Part shown: positions 1-4,740 of the stretch, one piece after another
How the letters are laid out: each line of letters begins with the position of its first letter
Position numbering within the stretch: position 1 is the first letter of the stretch
Assembly: GCA_002340405.1 (NCBI GenBank)
Contig: DDLZ01000113.1
Coordinates: forward strand, 1 to 6,799
Direction: 5' to 3'
DNA from: Bacteroidales bacterium UBA2559
GTDB taxonomy: Bacteria > Bacteroidota > Bacteroidia > Bacteroidales > Bacteroidaceae
Length of the DNA stretch: 6,799 nucleotides
Made by a program: the position numbers and the translations under genes
Notes under the pieces: generated by a model
The model's database searches: none
Seen by the model: the letters and a program-made list of their open reading frames with translations, nothing else
What the model was told of the DNA's origin: nothing

Positions 1-6
1 TACTAC

Positions 7-38
7 TGATGCGATAATTTTTTTTAAAAGTTTATAAC
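7..38. repeat. Left terminal inverted repeat of the IS
   Basis: It reads TGATGCGATAATT inward and ends with TTTATAAC at 31-38. It pairs with 1381-1413, allowing one gap and about six mismatches. It lies at the 3' end of the transposase gene and includes the transposase stop codon (24-26). Confidence 0.8.
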
Positions 39-1196
39 TAGTTCATTGACATTTTGATTTTTAGTGAGCGGGATTTGAACATCCAGAAGTTCTCTGATAT
101 CAGCCTTGGAAAGGATTGATACTTCAACAACTTTGGAAACTTCCGTGATTGTAAGCGGGCTTTTGAGCGCTGCTTTTATCCAGGCAAGCAACAGGTAAGA
201 ACTGATTGCAACCCAAAGATGGATCTTGACAGCGTTCTCTGAATATCCCCAGAACAATTTGACCGTCAGGTTTCCCTTGATCCATTTGAAAAACGTTTCG
301 ATTTGCCATCGGTTGCGATAGATGTTGGCTATGACGAGTGGCCCAAGTTCCATGTTGTTGGTTATAAATGATATTACCTCATCGTTTTCAGCATCGTAGA
401 ACTTCACAAGTCGTAAGTCTTCCGGGTACTTTTTCTCGCTGATATATCCAGAAAGGTGAATAATCTGATCCCCGACAATGCTTGCAAGGTCATCGATGTT
501 GTAGTTTGTATTAACTACCTCATACTTCATGGTGTCCTTTGCCCTGGTGATGAAGTAGGTCTTATGGAGTTGCATTCTGTAAAGGGCTTCGAAGTCAACA
601 TAGGCCTTGTCCATCGTGTATATTGCCCATTTGTATGGCTCATACACATCTAGGAAGTTGCTGTCATGCCATCTGCTGTCCGTGACATAGATGGTTTCCG
701 GTATACTTCCACGCAAGTCTAGGACAGTATGCATCTTAACGCCACCTTTCGAGTACTTTCCAAGAGCCCATTCAGCCAGTTTGATACTGCACGGGATTGT
801 TGTAGAGTCAATCGCGAAGATTTCCCAGCCTGGAAGGTAAACATCAGGAATGTTCTCCTTTGCGTACATGGGACGTACTTTATTGATGAGCCACATGCCG
901 AGTTCCTCGAAGATCCTGTAATCCCTGACTTCGTTTGCCCTAGACAAGGATGAAGAATCAACAGCCGTCGGGATACCAAGATGATATACAGACTTCTTAA
1001 GAGATTTAAGAACTAAAGAGATGTCCTTCAGTGACTTGCATCCGGCCATTTGGCCAAACATCAAGTGAAGACAATGGCTGTAGCTGTTAAGGCTTTTTGC
1101 GTGAAAGTCTCCTGCGTACTTCTTGACGGCCTTTTCAAAGACCCACCTAGGGAAGAACTCCATTACTTGGGAGAAAACATATTTGCCTTGGTTCAT
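24..1196 (-). CDS. IS4-family DDE transposase (DUF4372-type N-terminus)
   Basis: This 390-residue protein catalyses cut-and-paste movement of the surrounding element by binding its inverted ends and cutting with a DDE metal site. Visible catalytic residues are D130 in AIDSTTI, D196 in TMDKAYVD, and E300 inside a perfect IS4 signature Y293-(2)-R296-(3)-E300-(6)-K307 (YRNRWQIETFFKWIK). Residues about 5-75 resemble the DUF4372 DNA-binding domain found in front of many IS4 catalytic domains. A beta-strand-rich insertion lies between the second D and the E, as usual in this family. No frameshift or internal stop is seen. The stop codon and the last four codons (VINF) lie inside the left inverted repeat, so that end is constrained both as protein code and as transposase target. 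The start at 1196 has no Shine-Dalgarno sequence, which is normal for Bacteroidetes. Confidence 0.93.
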   Translation of the reverse strand: MNQGKYVFSQVMEFFPRWVFEKAVKKYAGDFHAKSLNSYSHCLHLMFGQMAGCKSLKDISLVLKSLKKSVYHLGIPTAVDSSSLSRANEVRDYRIFEELGMWLINKVRPMYAKENIPDVYLPGWEIFAIDSTTIPCSIKLAEWALGKYSKGGVKMHTVLDLRGSIPETIYVTDSRWHDSNFLDVYEPYKWAIYTMDKAYVDFEALYRMQLHKTYFITRAKDTMKYEVVNTNYNIDDLASIVGDQIIHLSGYISEKKYPEDLRLVKFYDAENDEVISFITNNMELGPLVIANIYRNRWQIETFFKWIKGNLTVKLFWGYSENAVKIHLWVAISSYLLLAWIKAALKSPLTITEVSKVVEVSILSKADIRELLDVQIPLTKNQNVNELVINF

Positions 1197-1218
1197 GATT
1201 TTAGGCTTTTGACAGCCA

Positions 1219-1226
1219 CAAAAATA
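1219..1226 (-). promoter_or_regulatory. Candidate -7 box for the transposase gene
   Basis: On the minus strand this reads TATTTTTG, a perfect match to the Bacteroidetes TAnnTTTG box, about 22 bases before the start codon. The nearest upstream TTTG is only 15 bases away rather than the usual 19-21, so the -33 element is poor and the promoter may be weak. Confidence 0.4.
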
Positions 1227-1240
1227 ACCAAACGCTCACC

Positions 1241-1252
1241 TCAAATCGTGAA
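1241..1252. repeat. 12-bp direct repeat in IS leader, copy 1
   Basis: TCAAATCGTGAA, identical to 1332-1343 in the same orientation, 91 bp apart. Both copies are upstream of the transposase. The role is unknown; a protein-binding site is possible. Confidence 0.6.
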
Positions 1253-1331
1253 ATGTCAAAGAGCAATTTAAATTATTTGTAGTTAATAACTTGAAACGAT
1301 GTTGAATCACATTATCGCATCGAAGTGCGAT

Positions 1332-1343
1332 TCAAATCGTGAA
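1332..1343. repeat. 12-bp direct repeat in IS leader, copy 2
   Basis: TCAAATCGTGAA, identical to 1241-1252. It overlaps the right arm of an inverted repeat (GATTCAA at 1329-1335) and directly follows the TGCGAT arm of the small hairpin at 1314-1331. Confidence 0.6.
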
Positions 1344-1380
1344 CAAGTAAAAACATGTATAAAGCGTTACATATTAATAA

Positions 1381-1413
1381 GTTATAAAAATTAAATACTA
1401 ATTTATCGCATCA
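1381..1413. repeat. Right terminal inverted repeat of the IS
   Basis: On the minus strand it reads TGATGCGATAAATTAG inward and ends TTTATAAC (plus-strand GTTATAAA at 1381-1388). The outer 11 bases are identical to the left end. This is the promoter-proximal end, upstream of the transposase. The inner TTTATAAC match is what separates it from the similar internal motif at 1311-1321. Confidence 0.8.
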
Positions 1414-1464
1414 CTAATAATACATTATATATAATTTTGTCAGTAATTGACTTTCGTTTTTCTA
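1414..1464. other. AT-rich gap between IS and flotillin stop
   Basis: The 51 bp contain a perfect 12-bp palindrome ATTATATATAAT (1424-1435) and a weak GTCA/TGAC hairpin (1439-1451), neither followed by a convincing T-run on the minus strand. No clear terminator for the flotillin operon is visible, so any terminator may lie in or beyond the IS or may have been displaced by the insertion. Confidence 0.4.
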
Positions 1465-2871
1465 CTATTTTTCGTCAGTTTTCATCTCTTCACACTCCGA
1501 TGTCTGCTCACACGCCGGTATCTGCTCTTCGTGTTTCTTTGCAAGATATTCGGGAAGATTCAGTCCGGCCATATTGAAGAGATCGGCCAAAGGAGGAACA
1601 GACCTGAACAGTCCGCTCAGGAAATTGGCGGTTGAGCCTTTTCCGTCAGCATTATTACCTGAATCCCATACGGTTACATTATCAAACTTGATACCCTTGA
1701 TAGCCTCTACCTGAGTCTTTACGAGTTCCGGCATCTTCTCTGACATGAGCAGCATGAATGCCTTTGCGGCATCACCGCCTGCAGCCTGTACCATCTTGTC
1801 ATAACCGGCAGCCTGCTTGGTCAGGATCTCATAGTATCCCTTAGCCTCGGCCTCCATCTTGGCGAATATGGCATCGGCCTCACCCTTGGCGCTTACGCGG
1901 AGTTTCTCAGCCTCAGCCTCGGCGGCTATGATTATACGGTCCTTCTCAACCTGCTGGGCAACCAGGATGTTGGCCTGCTGGGTTGAACGCTCACGCTCGG
2001 CACGGGCATTCTCGGCATCACGCTCAGCGATGTAGGCATCCTGCAGAGCCTTGGCCTGCTGAACCTTCTCGGCTGTTACAGCCAGACGGTTGGCCTCGGC
2101 CTCCTTCTCGCGACGGAATGCGTCTGAGTTGGCTATCTCAACCTTGGCATTGTTCTCACCCTGTACGGCTACGGCGTTGGCCTGCGATGTACGGATACGT
2201 GTCTCCTTAACGGCCTCGGCCTTACCGATCTCACCGTTTCTGTCCTGCTCAGCCACGCTAACCTTAGCCTCGTTGATGGCCTTGGCGGCAGCCTCCTTAC
2301 CCAGAGCCTGGATATATCCTGACTCATCCTTGATATCGGTTACGTTTACGTTGATAAGACGAAGACCTATCTTCTTGAGCTCAACCTCAACGTTCTTGGA
2401 GATATTCTCCAGGAATGTGTCGCGGTCGCTGTTGATCTCCTCAATGGTCATGGTAGCGATAACCAGACGCAACTGACCGAACAGGATATCACGTGCCAGC
2501 TCCTGAATTTCATCGGCTGTAAGCCCCAGCAGACGCTCGGCGGCGTTGTTCATGCTGTCGGGCTCGGTCGATATACCAACGGTGAATCGGCAGGGAACGT
2601 CAACGCGGATGTTCTGACGGCTCAGGGCGTTGGTCAGATTTGCATCTATTGAAATAGGTGTCAGGCTCAGGTATGCATAGTCCTGGATAACGGGCCATAC
2701 AAACTTACCGCCACCGTGGATACACCTTGCCGACCCGCCGCCCGTCTTGCCATACACAACAAGGATCTTATCTGATGGACAGCGTCTGTACCTGCGAATG
2801 ATGGTTGCAAACAGTACGAACAGGAGTATCACTCCAATTACAACCAGAATTGTTAAATTGTCATTAATCAT
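1465..2871 (-). CDS. Flotillin family protein (SPFH/Band 7 membrane scaffold)
   Basis: Flotillins oligomerise under the inner membrane and organise functional microdomains that affect signalling, secretion and protease activity. This 468-residue protein has an N-terminal hydrophobic anchor (about 5-27) followed by basic RRYRR, and an SPFH domain at about 30-185. A long Ala/Glu-rich coiled coil with repeated EA pairs covers about 190-345. A C-terminal flotillin domain (about 345-440) contains the KFDNVTVWDSG segment. Anchor and architecture resemble the YuaG/FloT and YqiK type rather than HflK/HflC. The last 23 residues are charged, carry two cysteines, and look non-conserved. The gene lies 37 bp behind an NfeD-like gene, the usual partner, so the two are probably co-transcribed. 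Codons are strongly biased to GAG, AAG and GCC, unlike the genes on the other side of the promoter, which may point to high expression. The start has no Shine-Dalgarno. The client proteins cannot be read from the sequence. Confidence 0.92.
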   Translation of the reverse strand: MINDNLTILVVIGVILLFVLFATIIRRYRRCPSDKILVVYGKTGGGSARCIHGGGKFVWPVIQDYAYLSLTPISIDANLTNALSRQNIRVDVPCRFTVGISTEPDSMNNAAERLLGLTADEIQELARDILFGQLRLVIATMTIEEINSDRDTFLENISKNVEVELKKIGLRLINVNVTDIKDESGYIQALGKEAAAKAINEAKVSVAEQDRNGEIGKAEAVKETRIRTSQANAVAVQGENNAKVEIANSDAFRREKEAEANRLAVTAEKVQQAKALQDAYIAERDAENARAERERSTQQANILVAQQVEKDRIIIAAEAEAEKLRVSAKGEADAIFAKMEAEAKGYYEILTKQAAGYDKMVQAAGGDAAKAFMLLMSEKMPELVKTQVEAIKGIKFDNVTVWDSGNNADGKGSTANFLSGLFRSVPPLADLFNMAGLNLPEYLAKKHEEQIPACEQTSECEEMKTDEK

Positions 2872-2908
2872 AGGTTTAAATTGTGTTATTATTTAATAAA
2901 TATAAAAA

Positions 2909-3502
2909 TCACTCGACGAGCAGGAGGTCTTTAGCTAAAACCTTAATTATTTTTACATTATCACCGGTTTGTATCATCGATTCCCTGTCAGTAACGGCAT
3001 CTATCTCATGTACCGACCCTTTGACGCTTACCTGAACCTTACCTTTGCCTGCGCGGGAGGCCGGAATACGCAAATAGACGTCGGCATTGAGCCCGACTGA
3101 TTCCTCCAGCTTGAAACTGCCGTCATGTGAAAGTTTCATCAACTGCCGGAACATAAACACAAAAGCCAGCACGAAAATAAGACCTACCGTAACGGCAACA
3201 ATCTGCAGCACCCATTTCTGAGAAATGTTGTCAAACAGCAGTACGCCTGTCCATCCGTAACCGAGAAGGAAATTGATAAGATTTCTGAAAGAGAAGAGAC
3301 CGCTCATGCTGCCGTCATCAATCGTATCGACGCTATCAAATCCTGAATCCGTGTCGACATCCAGGTCTGTGCCAAGTCCCACAAACGTAATTATCGTCTG
3401 AATAATAAATACCAGCGATGCAGCCAACGCAATAATCCAGAAAGCTTTTAGCAGACCGTCCATATTCTCGAAGCTGATACCAAGAAATAACGTGTTAATC
3501 AT
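2909..3502 (-). CDS. NfeD/YuaF-like membrane protein, flotillin partner
   Basis: This 197-residue protein has three predicted membrane segments (about 17-42, 74-91 and 97-118). A C-terminal soluble domain at about 130-197 has the alternating hydrophobic pattern of the NfeD OB-fold (DVYLRIPASRAGKGKVQVSV, then GDNVKIIKV near the end). It has no N-terminal ClpP-like serine protease domain, so it is the short form that accompanies flotillins, as YuaF does YuaG in Bacillus subtilis. Between the first and second membrane segments lies a very acidic loop (DLDVDTDSGFDSVDTIDD, residues 46-63) that could bind divalent cations; that is inference. It is the first gene of the operon, behind a good Bacteroidetes -7 box. 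The start at 3502 gives a leader of roughly 30 nt. Identification rests on topology, the C-terminal domain pattern and the neighbour; YqiJ-type naming is an alternative. Confidence 0.82.
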   Translation of the reverse strand: MINTLFLGISFENMDGLLKAFWIIALAASLVFIIQTIITFVGLGTDLDVDTDSGFDSVDTIDDGSMSGLFSFRNLINFLLGYGWTGVLLFDNISQKWVLQIVAVTVGLIFVLAFVFMFRQLMKLSHDGSFKLEESVGLNADVYLRIPASRAGKGKVQVSVKGSVHEIDAVTDRESMIQTGDNVKIIKVLAKDLLLVE

Positions 3503-3541
3503 ATTGACATAATTAAATTAATAATTGTATAACTATTTCCA

Positions 3542-3549
3542 CAAAGATA
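3542..3549 (-). promoter_or_regulatory. -7 box of the nfeD-flotillin operon promoter
   Basis: On the minus strand this reads TATCTTTG, a perfect TAnnTTTG box. Nineteen bases further upstream is ATTG (plus-strand CAAT, 3569-3572), three of four matches to the -33 TTTG. Transcription should start near 3535, giving a leader of about 33 nt before the start codon at 3502. Confidence 0.65.
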
Positions 3550-3593
3550 GTAAAACTATAAATATATTCAATATTATGAGTGAGGAAAAATAT

Positions 3594-3601
3594 TACCTTT
3601 G
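3594..3601 (+). promoter_or_regulatory. -7 box of the Crp-family regulator operon promoter
   Basis: TACCTTTG matches TAnnTTTG perfectly and is followed by CAGTATG. No clear -33 TTTG is found 19-21 bases upstream, so an activator may be needed. Transcription should start around 3605-3608, at or just before the ATG at 3606. This argues that the coding region does not begin at the earlier in-frame ATGs (3525 or 3576). Confidence 0.65.
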
Positions 3602-3605
3602 CAGT

Positions 3606-4274
3606 ATGAATTCACCAATGTTCGATACACTTAAGCAATTACCGCTCTTCCAAGGCATGGATACCAAAGACTTCAACAGTCTTCTGCAAAAGATACGGCT
3701 GGATTTTGTCAACTATCCGGCAGGAGAAGTGATCATTAAGGCAGACAGTGTTTGTTCCCACTTCGTATTCCTGATAAAAGGAAGTGTGGAGAGCTCGCGC
3801 GAAGGCAGCAGCGGCCGTTTTATTTTTCACGAAAAGATTGAATCGCCCCACCTTATTGAGCCCTATTCGATGTTCGGGGCCACAGGCTCCTACAACCGCG
3901 AATACAGAGCTCTTGAAGAGTGCAGTCTGCTGAATGTGGACAAACAGTACCTATATACCGAGTTAGGCAAATACAACATTTGCCGCATGAATCTGCTCAA
4001 TATACTCAGCAGCCGCACGCAGCAGTCGGATAGGCACATTTGGAGTATTGATGAAATAACTTTGCGTGACAGAATAATAAGACTAATACAGGGGTTTTCC
4101 GACATACAGTATGGAATGAAACGCCTTATAATAACCATGGAAAATCTTGCCGTGCTGATGGATACGACCCGCCTGAATGTTTCCCGCGAACTTAACCTTA
4201 TGGAAAAAGAGGGACTTATTGTTCTACGCAGAAAAGAGATAATCATAAACGCTTTGGAAAAATTTCAAGGCTAA
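3606..4274 (+). CDS. Crp/Fnr-family transcriptional regulator
   Basis: A DNA-binding regulator of 222 residues from the chosen start. Residues about 10-115 form the cyclic-nucleotide-type beta-barrel sensor domain, about 120-150 the dimerisation helix, and about 152-218 the winged helix. The recognition region is ENLAVLMDTTRLNVSREL (179-196), a classic Crp HTH. The phosphate-binding cassette is degraded: where E. coli CRP has GE and RS contacts, this protein reads FGATGSYNREYRA (90-102). cAMP is therefore an unlikely ligand. No FNR-type cysteine cluster is seen. The frame is open back to 3525, with ATGs at 3525 and 3576, but a perfect -7 box at 3594-3601 makes 3606 (or 3618) the likely start. 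It is divergent from nfeD-flotillin and first in a run with the deaminase and peptidase genes. Targets may include both promoters beside it (inference). Confidence 0.87.
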   Translation: MNSPMFDTLKQLPLFQGMDTKDFNSLLQKIRLDFVNYPAGEVIIKADSVCSHFVFLIKGSVESSREGSSGRFIFHEKIESPHLIEPYSMFGATGSYNREYRALEECSLLNVDKQYLYTELGKYNICRMNLLNILSSRTQQSDRHIWSIDEITLRDRIIRLIQGFSDIQYGMKRLIITMENLAVLMDTTRLNVSRELNLMEKEGLIVLRRKEIIINALEKFQG

Positions 4275-4296
4275 TACCAAAGGCAAACCAAAAGAG

Positions 4297-4740
4297 ATGG
4301 ATGATAATAAGCAGGCGGCACTTGACCGCAGATATGCCAGGATGGCTCTGATATGGGCTGAAAATTCATACTGCGAACGTAGAAAAGTGGGAGCTCTGGT
4401 GGTAAAAGATCAAATGATAATATCGGACGGGTATAACGGCACTCCGACCGGTTTTGAGAATGTATGCGAAGATGAAGACGGCAATTCCAAGCCGTATGTT
4501 CTGCATGCCGAAGCCAATGCCATCACCAAGCTTGCCCGTTCGTCGAACAGCAGTGACGGAGCCACCCTCTATGTAACCGCCTCGCCATGCATAGAGTGCG
4601 CCAAGCTGATAATCCAATCCGGAATAAAGAGAGTAATATATACCGAACAATACAGACTTACTGACGGGGTTGACCTGTTGAAACGTGCCGGGATAGAAGT
4701 TGTTTACCTTGAAATCAACAATTTAGAGGAGAAAAAATGA
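4297..4740 (+). CDS. dCMP deaminase (ComEB-like)
   Basis: A 147-residue zinc enzyme that deaminates dCMP to dUMP in the cytoplasm, feeding thymidylate synthase. The cytidine/deoxycytidylate deaminase signature is complete: HAE at 70-72 (zinc-binding H70, proton-shuttle E72) and PCIEC at 97-101 (zinc ligands C98 and C101). The family hallmark GYNGTPTGFENVC (45-57) sets it apart from cytosine, guanine and tRNA adenosine deaminases. C26 and C57 sit where some dCMP deaminases carry extra conserved cysteines, but a second metal site cannot be claimed. Length is normal for the small bacterial and phage type. It begins 22 bp after the Crp-family gene and overlaps the peptidase gene by ATGA, so it probably lies in one transcript with both. 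Confidence 0.92.
   Translation: MDDNKQAALDRRYARMALIWAENSYCERRKVGALVVKDQMIISDGYNGTPTGFENVCEDEDGNSKPYVLHAEANAITKLARSSNSSDGATLYVTASPCIECAKLIIQSGIKRVIYTEQYRLTDGVDLLKRAGIEVVYLEINNLEEKK
4725..4731 (+). promoter_or_regulatory. Shine-Dalgarno-like site before the S41 peptidase gene
   Basis: AGAGGAG lies five bases before the ATG at 4737, inside the end of the deaminase gene. Strong purine sites of this sort are uncommon in Bacteroidetes and are absent from the other starts in this window. It supports the 4737 start and translation of an overlapping cistron. Confidence 0.5.

Larger units (their letters stand above)
1197..1380 (-). other. Transposase leader, non-coding, rich in short repeats
   Basis: This stretch lies between the right inverted repeat and the transposase start and has no convincing gene. 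It holds a second copy of the end motif (ATTATCGCATC at 1311-1321, the exact complement of 8-18), a 12-bp direct repeat TCAAATCGTGAA at 1241-1252 and 1332-1343, and two overlapping inverted repeats (ATCGCA 1314-1319 with TGCGAT 1326-1331; TTGAATC 1302-1308 with GATTCAA 1329-1335). They may act as accessory transposase-binding sites or as a leader structure limiting read-through expression. Both ideas are inference. Confidence 0.6.
7..1413 (-). mobile_element. Complete IS4-family insertion sequence, about 1407 bp
   Basis: A single transposase gene fills most of the element and is flanked by inverted ends. Both ends begin TGATGCGATAA when read inward, at 7-17 and, on the minus strand, at 1413-1403. 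With one 1-nt gap the similarity runs about 33 bp, to a shared TTTATAAC, with about 26 matching columns by hand count. The outside flank at 1414-1423 is CTAATAATAC. Only six bases (TACTAC) are visible outside the left end, and they match the last six of that flank at five of six positions, so a 10-bp target duplication is possible but unproven. The transposase frame is intact, so the copy could be active. Length and organisation fit the IS4 family. I cannot name the specific IS. Confidence 0.85.

Noticed and set aside
1311..1321. Internal end-like motif as the true right end of the IS
   Set aside because: It matches the left end over 11 bases but the similarity stops there. The outer copy at 1381-1413 continues to a shared TTTATAAC, and the base flank after 1321 shows no duplication of TACTAC.
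1424..1435. Perfect palindrome ATTATATATAAT as a terminator or operator
   Set aside because: Pure AT sequence with no loop, no G/C stem and no T-run; expected by chance in an AT-rich gap.
1447..1635. 62-codon plus-strand frame starting near the IS/flotillin gap
   Set aside because: Mostly antisense to the flotillin C-terminus, with a Phe/Leu-rich start from AT-rich DNA. No family resemblance.
2090..2476. 128-codon open frame on the plus strand opposite flotillin
   Set aside because: It is antisense to a well-supported gene, with low-complexity Ser/Ala/Leu/Arg composition produced by the GAG/GCC codon bias of the coiled coil. No promoter box or recognisable domain.
2897..2904. TATATTTA on the minus strand as a separate flotillin promoter
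   Set aside because: It matches seven of eight -7 positions but lies in an AT-rich 37-bp gap with no -33 TTTG. Co-transcription with the NfeD-like gene explains the layout better.
4366..4650. 94-codon minus-strand frame inside the deaminase gene
   Set aside because: Shadow of the deaminase, whose zinc motifs are intact on the plus strand.
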